Part shown: positions 1 through 7,702 of the stretch, one piece after another
Position numbering within the stretch: position 1 is the stretch's first letter
Layout of the letters: each line of letters starts with the position of its first letter
DNA from: JADGRB01 sp036267635
GTDB taxonomy: Bacteria; Myxococcota_A; Polyangia; Fen-1088
Direction: 5' to 3'
DNA length: 64,000 nt
NCBI GenBank assembly: GCA_036267635.1
Contig: DATAVR010000099.1
Location: 73,874 to 137,873, forward strand
Notes under the pieces: model-generated
What the model was told of the DNA's origin: nothing
Database searches by the model: none
The model's input: only the letters and a program-made list of their open reading frames with translations
Translations under genes and position numbers: made by a program

Positions 1-603
1 CGGCGACACGGAGAGACCGCCTTCAAGAGGTTCACCGCCGCGCTTTACTATCGCCTGCTGCGCGTGCTGCTGGGAGGCGCTCAGATTCCGGTCGACGCGG
101 GGGACTTTCGGCTGATGAGCCGCCCCGTCGTGCTGACGCTGCGGGCCCTGCGCGAGCAACACCGGTTCGTGCGCGGTCTCGTCTGGTGGGTCGGCTTTCG
201 CCAGACCTCCGTCGCCTACGAACGCCCGGCCCGCTTCGCGGGCGAGACGAAGTATCCGTTGCGCCGGATGTTCCGCTTCGCCGTCGACGGAATCACCTCC
301 TTCTCCACGGTGCCGCTGCGCATGGCGACCTGGTTCGGCGTGCTGGCCGGCGTGACGGCGATGGGCGGCGGCGTCTGGGCGGTGTGGGAGAAGCTCTTCG
401 GGACGGGCGTCGTCAAGGGATGGACGACGATCATGATCCTCGTCGGCCTCGGCTCGTCGGCGCAGCTGCTGATGACCGGGATCCTGGGCGAATACATCGG
501 ACGCATCTACGAAGAGGTGAAGCGCCGGCCGCTCTACGTGGTGCAGGACGAGATCAACCTGCCCAGTCTCCAACCCGCGCGCGACAGAGACGCGCGCGGG
601 TAG
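1..603 (+). CDS. Polyprenyl-phosphate glycosyltransferase, GT2 family (C-terminal part)
   Basis: The reading frame is open from the first base, so the N-terminal nucleotide-sugar binding half lies outside the window. About 200 residues remain. AGDFRLMSR (about residues 33-41) and GETKYPLRRM (81-90) followed by DGITSFS are typical of the DPM1/GtrB/ArnC group, which transfers a sugar from a nucleotide donor to a polyprenyl phosphate on the cytoplasmic face of the membrane. Two C-terminal transmembrane segments (about 109-129 and 142-164) and the ending ILGEYIGRIYEEVKRRPLY fit GtrB-type enzymes. The next gene converges on it, with 6 bases between the two stops. The sugar and acceptor cannot be told from this fragment. 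Confidence 0.9.
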   Translation, partial: RRHGETAFKRFTAALYYRLLRVLLGGAQIPVDAGDFRLMSRPVVLTLRALREQHRFVRGLVWWVGFRQTSVAYERPARFAGETKYPLRRMFRFAVDGITSFSTVPLRMATWFGVLAGVTAMGGGVWAVWEKLFGTGVVKGWTTIMILVGLGSSAQLLMTGILGEYIGRIYEEVKRRPLYVVQDEINLPSLQPARDRDARG

Positions 604-609
604 CATCGG

Positions 610-1686
610 TCAGCTCCCGGCCAGCGCGGCGGCGATGCCCGCGGCCATCGGCTTCGGGCGGTAGTCGGCGTCGAAGGGCAACGGGTAGTGCGGCCGCCGC
701 CCGCGCAAGCCGCTCCAATCGGGATCGTTGAGCCAGGAGTAGCGATCGGTGAAGCCCCAGAACGTGACGCCGGAACAGGCGGAGACGGCGACGCAGGCCG
801 CGACGATGTCGTGTGTGAGGCGCTTCTGCTCCTCCAGCTTCTGCGCGCGTGTCCCCGACATCTCACCGACGGGGACGTCCATCTCGGTGAGCTCGACGGC
901 CAGGCCCAGCGCGGCGAACCGCTCGAGGTTTTGCCGGATGATCTCTGCGGGCGGCCAGTGCCGCGGGTCGACGTGCATCTGAAATCCGACCCCGCCGAGC
1001 GGAACGCCCGCCGCCTTCAGGCGCTGCGCCAGCTGGTAGACCGCCTCCGCCTTCGGCGTCCCCAGCCCCTCGATCTCGTAGTCGTTGTAGAAGAGGAGCG
1101 CGTCCGGATCGGCGGCGTGCGCCGCCCGGAAGGCATCCTCGATGAACGCCGGCCCCAGCGCCGTGAACGGAGAATCGTGGCGCAGCTCGCCGCCCGGTCC
1201 ATCGGCGAAGGCCTCGTTGACCACGTCCCACTGGCGGACCTTCCCTTTGAAGTGCGCCACCACGTTGGTCACGTGTCGGATCATCGCCGCGTGCAGCGCC
1301 TCGCCCGGAAGGCCGCTGACCCACGGGGCCAGCTGGGTGTGCCAGACCAAGGTGTGGCCGCGGACGCGCATGTCGTTCTGCTGGGCGAACGCCACCAGGG
1401 CGTCACCGGAGTGAAAGGCGAACTGGCCCGGGCTCGGCTCGACGTTCACCCACTTCATGTCGTTCTCGGGCGTGAGTGAATTGAAGTTCGCCGCCAGCAC
1501 CTTGGCGAACGTCGCCTCGCGCAGCCGTTGCGCCTCGACCGCGGCGCCGATCCGGCGCGCGCCCGCGACGCTCCGAAGCGGAGGGATCTGGGGCGCGGCA
1601 GCCATCGCCCCACCCGCCGGCGCCCGCGCCGGAACGATGCAACCAGAGAGGAGAAGGACCAGGAGGCCGCCAAGTCGCCGGTTCAC
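610..1686 (-). CDS. Endo-1,4-beta-xylanase, GH10, lipoprotein
   Basis: Glycoside hydrolase family 10 enzyme, expected to cleave internal beta-1,4 bonds of xylan with retention. The 358-residue product has a GTG start and a short lipoprotein signal with lipobox LLSGC (Cys16), so it is probably anchored in a membrane. GH10 landmarks in order are ENDMKW (about 74-79), HTLVWH (111-116), WDVVNEAF with acid/base Glu158, and VELTEMDV with nucleophile Glu268. The catalytic domain fills the protein and no carbohydrate-binding module is visible. It lies 72 bases downstream of the P-II gene on the same strand. Together with the GH8 protein at 7.7 kb it suggests use of plant polysaccharide. Confidence 0.93.
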   Translation of the reverse strand: MNRRLGGLLVLLLSGCIVPARAPAGGAMAAAPQIPPLRSVAGARRIGAAVEAQRLREATFAKVLAANFNSLTPENDMKWVNVEPSPGQFAFHSGDALVAFAQQNDMRVRGHTLVWHTQLAPWVSGLPGEALHAAMIRHVTNVVAHFKGKVRQWDVVNEAFADGPGGELRHDSPFTALGPAFIEDAFRAAHAADPDALLFYNDYEIEGLGTPKAEAVYQLAQRLKAAGVPLGGVGFQMHVDPRHWPPAEIIRQNLERFAALGLAVELTEMDVPVGEMSGTRAQKLEEQKRLTHDIVAACVAVSACSGVTFWGFTDRYSWLNDPDWSGLRGRRPHYPLPFDADYRPKPMAAGIAAALAGS

Positions 1687-1758
1687 GGCGGCGATGATAC
1701 GTCGGTCCGCGCGTGGTCGAGCGCAGAACGTGGCCGTCGCGAACGGCGGGTTCGCCGA

Positions 1759-2097
1759 CTAGATGGCGTCGTCGCCGCGTTCGCCGGTCCGGATGCGGAC
1801 GACGTCGTCGATCGGCGAGACGAAGATCTTACCGTCGCCGATCTTGTCGGTCTTGGCGGCGAGCTTGATGGTCTCGACCGCCGTCGCCGCCAGGGCGTCG
1901 GGGACGATCACCACCACCATGACCTTGGGGACGAAGTCCACCACGTAGGCCGACCCGCGGTAGACCTCCGTCTTGCCACCGGTGCGGCCGAACCCCTTGA
2001 CCTCAACGACCGTCATGCCGGTGACGCCGGCCTGCTTCAGTCGATCCTTCACCTCATCGAGGCGATGCGGTCTGATGACGGCTTCGATTCTCTTCAT
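1759..2097 (-). CDS. P-II family nitrogen regulatory protein
   Basis: Small trimeric signalling protein that senses ATP/ADP and 2-oxoglutarate and controls nitrogen metabolism through partner proteins. From the ATG at 2097 the product has 112 residues, the standard length. The T-loop carries YRGSAY with Tyr51 at the classical uridylylation position, and the B-loop motif GDGKIFV lies at 87-93. This start is preferred over an upstream in-frame codon (2157) because MKRIEAVIRP is the conserved N-terminus and a GGAACGGAG ribosome site precedes it. No amtB or glnA gene is adjacent, so the choice between glnB and glnK is open. The downstream neighbour is the xylanase gene. Confidence 0.95.
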   Translation of the reverse strand: MKRIEAVIRPHRLDEVKDRLKQAGVTGMTVVEVKGFGRTGGKTEVYRGSAYVVDFVPKVMVVVIVPDALAATAVETIKLAAKTDKIGDGKIFVSPIDDVVRIRTGERGDDAI

Positions 2098-2272
2098 GAC
2101 TCCGTTCCCTTTCACTGAGGCGCAAAAGGGCGCCCGCCTTTTTGGGGTGGCTTCCACCTCTTAGCGCATCGGCATTTTTTTTGCTGGGAATCGTGAACCG
2201 GCACTGAAAAGCCAAATTGCCACGGTAGTCTGCAGCCGAGCGGAGCGTCCGCCGTTCTCCCGATCCCACCCC

Positions 2273-3130
2273 ATGTCCATCAACTGGTACCCCGGCCACA
2301 TGGTCACCGCCCGGACCAAGGCGGCCGAGACCATGCGGAAGACCGACCTCGTCATCGAGCTGCTCGACGCGCGAGCGCCGCAGGCGAGCTGCAATCCCGT
2401 GTTCGAGCGGCTGCGCCTCGCCGGGCAGCGCCCCGCGCTCAAGCTTCTGAACAAATCGGACGTCGCCGACGCGGAGCAGACGCGGCGCTGGCTACAGCAC
2501 TACAACCAACAGCCCGGGGTGCAGGCCCTCGCGCTTTGCGCGAAAAAGCAGGGGGAGCTCGAGCGTGTCCTCGCCGCCTGTCGCGCGCTGCGTCCCGATC
2601 GCGGCGCCGCCGACAAGCCGCTGCGCATGATGATCCTCGGCATCCCCAACGTCGGGAAGTCGACCCTGATGAACGCGATCCTCAAGCGCCACGTCGCGCA
2701 CGTCGGCGACGAGCCGGCCATCACCAAGGTGCAGATGTTCCATCGCCTCGGCCCCGGGATGAGCCTGGTCGACACGCCCGGGATGCTGTGGCCGGGGATG
2801 GCGCAGGAGACCGCGTCCAAGCTGGCCGCGCTGCACAGCATCGGGCGCGGGGCCTACGACGACGAAGAGGTCGCGCTGACCCTGGGGCGATATCTGCTGC
2901 GGCACTACCCGGAGCTGTTGGCGCGGCGGTTCGGGGTGCTCCCGCGCCCCTGCGACGAGCACACGCTGCTGGCGCTCATCGCCGCGGGGCGCTCTCTGGC
3001 GAAGAAAGCCGGCGGCGCGCCGGACGTCGCCCGAGCTTCGGTCTTGCTGCTCAACGATTTTCGCACCGGCACGCTCGGGCGGATCACCCTCGAGACCGTC
3101 GAGGAGGCGCAGAGTATGCTCGGCGCGTGA
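2273..3130 (+). CDS. rbgA: Ribosome biogenesis GTPase RbgA/YlqF
   Basis: Circularly permuted GTPase that acts late in assembly of the 50S ribosomal subunit. The 285-residue product begins with SINWYPGHM, the family N-terminus. The permuted order is visible: G4 LNKSD (about 59-63) comes before G1 GIPNVGKST (123-131) and G3 DTPGMLWP (167-174). The C-terminal helical domain follows. The stop overlaps the GTG start of the next gene (GTGA), so the two are likely translated together. The gene diverges from the P-II gene across about 175 bases. Confidence 0.95.
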   Translation: MSINWYPGHMVTARTKAAETMRKTDLVIELLDARAPQASCNPVFERLRLAGQRPALKLLNKSDVADAEQTRRWLQHYNQQPGVQALALCAKKQGELERVLAACRALRPDRGAADKPLRMMILGIPNVGKSTLMNAILKRHVAHVGDEPAITKVQMFHRLGPGMSLVDTPGMLWPGMAQETASKLAALHSIGRGAYDDEEVALTLGRYLLRHYPELLARRFGVLPRPCDEHTLLALIAAGRSLAKKAGGAPDVARASVLLLNDFRTGTLGRITLETVEEAQSMLGA

Positions 3131-3786
3131 AGACCGCGCTCATGATCGGAGGGACCGGGCTGGTCGGATCGCAGCTCCTCGGTCAGCTGCTGGACGACGC
3201 GCGGTTCGACAAGGTGACCGCGTTCGGTCGGAAGAAGACCGGGCGGTCTCATCCCCAGCTCGAAGAGCAGCTGGTCGACTTCGACGCGCCCGAGTCGTGG
3301 TCGTCGCTGGTGAAGGGGGATGTGGCGTTCTCGTCGCTGGGGACGACCCGAAAGCAGGCCGGCAGCCTGGCCGCGCAGAAGAAGGTCGACTACGACTACC
3401 AGCTGGCCTTCGCCAAGGCGGCGGCCGGCAACGCGGTGGCGACCTACGTGCTGGTCTCGTCGTCTTCGGCCAACCCGGACTCCAGCATCTTCTACACGCG
3501 CATCAAGGGGGAGCTCGATCGCGACGTGCAGCAACTCGGCTTCGAACGCGTCCGGATCATGCGGCCCAGCCTGCTCGGTGGGGACCGCCCCCAGGCGCGC
3601 GCCGGGGAGAAACTGGGGAGCGCGCTGCTGGGCGCCGTCAATGCCCTCGGCCTCGCCCGCAAGTACCGCGAGATCCCCGGCGGCGTGGTGGCCAAGGCGA
3701 TGATCAACGCCGCGCTCGATCCGGAGCCGGGGATCCGCATCTACACGCTCGACGAGCTGTTCGTCGAGGCCGAACGCGCGCGCTGA
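3127..3786 (+). CDS. NAD(P)-binding Rossmann-fold oxidoreductase (TIP30/YwnB-like)
   Basis: Short atypical SDR-type protein of 219 residues starting at the GTG that overlaps the rbgA stop. The N-terminus MIGGTGLVGSQL is a dinucleotide-binding GxxGxxG loop. Further on are SSLGTT, YVLVSSSSA and FYTRIKGELD, a pattern seen in the HTATIP2/TIP30-like branch of NAD(P)H-binding proteins, where YxRxKGE replaces the usual YxxxK. The ending GIRIYTLDEL fits the same group. The substrate is unknown. The overlap with rbgA shows co-translation but does not itself define a shared function. Confidence 0.83.
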   Translation: MKTALMIGGTGLVGSQLLGQLLDDARFDKVTAFGRKKTGRSHPQLEEQLVDFDAPESWSSLVKGDVAFSSLGTTRKQAGSLAAQKKVDYDYQLAFAKAAAGNAVATYVLVSSSSANPDSSIFYTRIKGELDRDVQQLGFERVRIMRPSLLGGDRPQARAGEKLGSALLGAVNALGLARKYREIPGGVVAKAMINAALDPEPGIRIYTLDELFVEAERAR

Positions 3787-3797
3787 TTCGTCGAGCC

Positions 3798-4610
3798 TCA
3801 GACAGTGACGGTGACCCGCAGGAAGGTCGCGGGAATCGAGGTCAGGTCGCTGCGGGAGCTCTGGTTTTGGCTGCTGAAGAGGGCGTCGAGCTCCCTGGTC
3901 AGATCGGCCGCTCGACCGGTTTTCTCTGCCGCTTCGAACGCATTCATCGTCGGCCCGTAGTACCTCCGAAACTCGGCAACCAACGCCGGCGGCGCGGCGG
4001 GAAAATCGAACCTGTAGCTGTCCCGTACGGAGGAGATGTTGTCTCTCGGCACGCCGGCGCCCATGAATCGCTCGATCACGTTGGCCTCCACTCCCCAGGT
4101 CATCGGGCTGACGAAGCCTTCCGGCGGCGGCGGCGAGTAGGTCGAGCTGATCTTCAGGATCTGCGCCACCAGCGTCGGATCGTTGGGAATCCAGTTCCCC
4201 ATGACGATCCGGCCTCCGGGCCGCGTCACCCGCACCATCTCCTTGGCCACGTCGAAGGGCTTGGGCGCGAACATCGCCCCGAAGATGCTGACCACCAGGT
4301 CGAAGGCCCGATCCTGCAGCTCGTTCAGGTTGCAGGCGTCGCCCTGCTGAAATCGGCAGCTGGTGAGCCCCTCGGCGCGCGCGCGGCTGTTCCCGGCCTC
4401 CACGAGGTTGCTGGCGATGTCGACGCCGAGCACGTCGGCGCCCAGCCGCGCCGCGGGTAAGGCCGTCGTCCCGTCGCCGCATCCGAGGTCGAGAACCTTG
4501 AGCCCCTTCGAGATGCCGAGCCCGCGAACGAGCGCCTCGCCGCTCTCTCTCATGCTGGCCGCGATGCGCGTGAAGTCGCCTTTTTCCCACAGTGCTTGGT
4601 TTGGATTCAT
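3798..4610 (-). CDS. Class I SAM-dependent methyltransferase
   Basis: The 270-residue product has a clear SAM-binding motif I, VLDLGCGDG (about 39-47), an acidic residue at the end of the second strand in LGVDIASN (61-68), and VTRPGGRIVMGNW as the post-II region. This is the UbiE/Methyltransf_11 type. The C-terminal half (RDNISSVRDSYRFDFPA and following) resembles small-molecule methyltransferases often annotated without a substrate. It is convergent with the oxidoreductase gene (11 bases apart) and lies downstream of the phosphofructokinase gene on the same strand with a 110-base gap. The acceptor substrate cannot be assigned. Confidence 0.85.
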   Translation of the reverse strand: MNPNQALWEKGDFTRIAASMRESGEALVRGLGISKGLKVLDLGCGDGTTALPAARLGADVLGVDIASNLVEAGNSRARAEGLTSCRFQQGDACNLNELQDRAFDLVVSIFGAMFAPKPFDVAKEMVRVTRPGGRIVMGNWIPNDPTLVAQILKISSTYSPPPPEGFVSPMTWGVEANVIERFMGAGVPRDNISSVRDSYRFDFPAAPPALVAEFRRYYGPTMNAFEAAEKTGRAADLTRELDALFSSQNQSSRSDLTSIPATFLRVTVTV

Positions 4611-4720
4611 GCTCGCTCCTCTTGCTCGATACTAGACAACGCGCGCCCTCCCCGGCGGTGGCACATTCGCCATCCTTCGGGGGCGATTCGGACACAACCG
4701 GCGGAATGCCGCCCCCGAGG

Positions 4721-6133
4721 TCAGCCGAAGGCCGCGGGCTGGCCGGTCGATTCGATGACCGACATCCAGAGATCGTCGTCGAGGTCGACCTGTTTGCGGA
4801 AGCGCGTGGCCAGTGGAAAAGGAACGTGCACGAATCGCCCGTGCCAGCGGCCGACCAGCATCTCGGTGTTGCCGGCCATCGCGGCGTGGACCGCGTTGCG
4901 CGCCATGTTCCAGCAGTAGACGCTGTCCGACGGCGAGGCGGGGACGCTGCGTATCTGATAGCTGGGATCGATGTACTTGAGGGTGATCTCGAGGCCCCGT
5001 CCGGCGAAGTGCTGCACGATCCGCTCGCGCAGCACGAGGCCGATGTCCTTGAGACGGGTGTTTCCACTGGCGTCGGTCGCCGAAGCGGCCGCGCCGCTCG
5101 CCGCGGCGGCGCAGAGCTCCTGGCCCGCCCCTTCCGCGACGACGATGACCGCGTGCGACCGCTCTTCGAGCCGGCGCTCGAGGTGCCGCAGGAACCCGCG
5201 CTCTCCCTCGAGCTGCAGCGGCACTTCGGGGATGAGGACGAAGTTCGCGTCGGGGCAGGCCAGCGACGCGTGGCAGGCGATGAACCCCGAGTGCCGCCCC
5301 ATCACCTTGACCAGCCCGATGCCGTTGTTGGCGCCAATCGCCTCGACGTGGGCGCTGCGAATGGCCTCGGCGGCGGCCGCCGCCGCGCTCTCGAAGCCGA
5401 AGCTGCGGTCGATGAAGTGGATGTCGTTGTCGATCGTCTTCGGGATCCCCACCACGGCGATCGAGAGCCGCCGGCGCTCGATTTCGGCGACGAGCTTGGT
5501 CGCGCCCCGCAACGTCCCGTCGCCGCCGATGACGAACAGCGCGCCGATGCCCAGCCGCTCGAGCTCGTCGACCATCTCACCGGGATCTTGTCCGCCCCGC
5601 GAGGTCCCAAGGATGGTCCCACCCTGTTGGTGGACCGAGCCCACCATCGCCGGCCCGAGCCGCAGCGGCTCGTGACCAAACCGCGGGACCAATCCTTCGA
5701 AGCCGTAGCGAAAGCCGAGGATCTCCCGGACGCTGTAGGCGTGCGTCAGCTCGAGGACCAGGCCGCGCACCACGTTGTTGATGCCGGGACAAAGCCCGCC
5801 GCAGGTGACGATCCCGGCGCGGAGGGTGGCCGGATCGAAGAAGATCCGATCGCGCGGCCCCGCCAGCTCGAACGTCGGCAGCGCGGCGAGGCCCGCGGCG
5901 CCCGCTTCGGTCACCCGCGAAGACCGATCGTCGAGCAGGACGCGATCCGCCTCTCCGACGTGATGCAGGACCCGATCGCCCAGCCGGGCGGCGAGCGGCG
6001 ACCGGTGACGACAGGGGCCGAGCGCCTTGATCTGAAGGTCGGCGCTCTCGACCCGCTCGGTCCGCTCGGGGATGGTCAGATTTTCGGCGCCCCACTCGGC
6101 GGCGTCGGGGGGCGACTGTTGGACCTCGGTCAT
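4721..6133 (-). CDS. pfkA: 6-phosphofructokinase, plant/Treponema-type long form
   Basis: Phosphorylates fructose 6-phosphate to fructose 1,6-bisphosphate. The 470-residue product has an N-terminal extension of about 100 residues before the nucleotide loop CGGLCPGINN (111-120). Other key motifs are GGDGT (203-207), PKTIDND with catalytic Asp235, and MGRHSGF (278-284). In this family Gly in GGDG, rather than GGDD, indicates ATP as donor, while the Lys in PKTIDND is typical of the long PFK clade of plants and spirochaetes. ATP use is therefore likely but not certain. The ATG overlaps the pyruvate kinase stop by four bases (ATGA), giving a pyk-pfk operon that joins the two main control points of glycolysis. 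Confidence 0.92.
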   Translation of the reverse strand: MTEVQQSPPDAAEWGAENLTIPERTERVESADLQIKALGPCRHRSPLAARLGDRVLHHVGEADRVLLDDRSSRVTEAGAAGLAALPTFELAGPRDRIFFDPATLRAGIVTCGGLCPGINNVVRGLVLELTHAYSVREILGFRYGFEGLVPRFGHEPLRLGPAMVGSVHQQGGTILGTSRGGQDPGEMVDELERLGIGALFVIGGDGTLRGATKLVAEIERRRLSIAVVGIPKTIDNDIHFIDRSFGFESAAAAAAEAIRSAHVEAIGANNGIGLVKVMGRHSGFIACHASLACPDANFVLIPEVPLQLEGERGFLRHLERRLEERSHAVIVVAEGAGQELCAAAASGAAASATDASGNTRLKDIGLVLRERIVQHFAGRGLEITLKYIDPSYQIRSVPASPSDSVYCWNMARNAVHAAMAGNTEMLVGRWHGRFVHVPFPLATRFRKQVDLDDDLWMSVIESTGQPAAFG

Positions 6134-7554
6134 GGCGAAGGGGCCGGGATCTGTCGAAGTTGGAGCGTGTCGATGACCTTGTCGTGGGCGAGCGCGTTCG
6201 TGATGACGACCAGCCAGGTGCCGTCCTTGCACCACTGTCGTCGCCTCAGATAGGCGAGCGCATTGTCGACCGTGGCCTCCGGATCCTCGCTGAAGGGCAT
6301 CAGAAACGGCTCCACCCCCCAGGGGAGCAGGAGCTGCCGGAACAGCACCTCGTCGTCGGTAAAGGCGTAGATCGGGACGCCGACCGCCCGCAAGGCGGCC
6401 AGGGTGTAGGCCAAAAAGCCGCTGCGCGTGAAGACCACGATCCCCGACTCTCCGAGCTCTTGCGCCAAGATCGCCGCCGCCCGAAGCATTTTGGCCTTCG
6501 GTTCGTGGAGCTCGAGCACCTCGTTGAAGCGGCGCTTCTCCGTCGGCTCGATGCTGTTCACGATGTTGGTCATGACCTCCACGCACTGGAGGGGATAAAG
6601 CCCGGTCGTCGTCTCGCCGGAGAGCATCACCGCGTCGGCCCGCTCCCGCACGGCGGTGGAGATGTCTGAGATCTCGGCGCGGGTCGGCATCGGCGCGCTG
6701 ATCATCGACTCCAGGAGGTGGGTGGCGATGATGACCGGCCGCCCCTCGGTCAAGCAGAGGTCGACGATCTGCGTCTGCACGATCGGCAGCGTGTGGTAGT
6801 CGATCTCGATCCCCAGATCGCCGCGCGCCACCATCACCGCGTCCGAGGCCTTGACGATGCTGTGAAGGTTGCGCAGGCCGCCCTGGTCTTCAATCTTGGA
6901 GATGATGCGGGCCTTCGAGCCGAGCCGATCGAGCAGGCGCCGAAGCGCGACGACGTCCTGGCTCTTGCGAACGAAGGAGAGCGCCACGAAGTCGAGCCCG
7001 GCCTCGACGCCGGCGCGGACGTCCTGCTCGTCCTTCTCGGTCAGCGAGGGGAGGCCGACGTCGACCCCCGGCAGATTGATGTGCCGCCGCGAGCCGAGCT
7101 TGCCCGGGGTGAGCACGCGGCAGCGGACGTGGGTCGGGTCGAGCTCCACGACCACCAGGCGGATGAGGCCGCTGTCGAGGAGGATGGTGGCGCCGACCTT
7201 CACATCGGTCGGCAGCCCGGGATAGTTTACGAACACGCTGCGCACGCCATCGGTGGCTGTCACGGTGTGCAACTCGAGGATCTCCCCCACCCGCAAGTCG
7301 ATGGGCTCCGCCAGCGGGCCGGTGCGGATCTCCGGCCCTTTGACGTCCATCATCACGGCGACGTGCCGCCCGAGCCGATTCGACACCTCCCGGATGCGCT
7401 TGATCAGCGACCCCGCCCACTCGCCCGTCCCGTGGGCCATGTTGAGCCGGAGGACGTCGACCCCCGCCGTGATGAGCTGCCCAATCCGCTCCGGGCTCTC
7501 GGTCGAGGGTCCGACCGTCGCGATGATCTTCGTATGTCTGTAGTGGCCGCGCAT
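6130..7554 (-). CDS. pyk: Pyruvate kinase
   Basis: Converts phosphoenolpyruvate and ADP to pyruvate and ATP. From the ATG at 7554 the product has 474 residues. Visible motifs are KIIATVGPST (9-18), MMDVKGPEIRTG (68-79), ISKIEDQGG with catalytic Lys220, MVARGDLGIE (241-250) and MLSGETTTG (310-318). The usual ATQMLESM reads ATHLLESM. A regulatory C-terminal domain is present. In-frame codons continue upstream to 7815, but that part lacks family similarity and runs into the GH8 gene on the other strand, so the internal ATG is preferred. No strong ribosome site is visible. The gene is first in an operon with pfkA, linked by ATGA. Confidence 0.94.
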   Translation of the reverse strand: MRGHYRHTKIIATVGPSTESPERIGQLITAGVDVLRLNMAHGTGEWAGSLIKRIREVSNRLGRHVAVMMDVKGPEIRTGPLAEPIDLRVGEILELHTVTATDGVRSVFVNYPGLPTDVKVGATILLDSGLIRLVVVELDPTHVRCRVLTPGKLGSRRHINLPGVDVGLPSLTEKDEQDVRAGVEAGLDFVALSFVRKSQDVVALRRLLDRLGSKARIISKIEDQGGLRNLHSIVKASDAVMVARGDLGIEIDYHTLPIVQTQIVDLCLTEGRPVIIATHLLESMISAPMPTRAEISDISTAVRERADAVMLSGETTTGLYPLQCVEVMTNIVNSIEPTEKRRFNEVLELHEPKAKMLRAAAILAQELGESGIVVFTRSGFLAYTLAALRAVGVPIYAFTDDEVLFRQLLLPWGVEPFLMPFSEDPEATVDNALAYLRRRQWCKDGTWLVVITNALAHDKVIDTLQLRQIPAPSP

Positions 7555-7702
7555 GAGGTCGACGCGAAACCCCGCCCTGCGTCGCCAAACTACCGCGAGT
7601 CCTGTTGCGCGCAGGTTTCGCGACGTCGAGGATTTCGTCGACTTCATGCTCCGGCGACGCATCCGCCTGCCGCCCCGGTCGTATAGTCGGGGGGCGAAGT
7701 CC

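Noticed and set aside
2218..2234. Possible sigma-54 promoter TGCCAC...TCTGCA before rbgA
   Set aside because: The GG of the -24 box is changed to GC and the -12 GC is one base too far away. A P-II gene lies nearby but on the other strand.
2905..5067. Long open frame of 720 codons on the minus strand
   Set aside because: It runs antisense to rbgA and the oxidoreductase and in another frame of the methyltransferase and pfkA. Its translation is Arg/Pro/Ala-rich without domain motifs, a known artefact of high GC.
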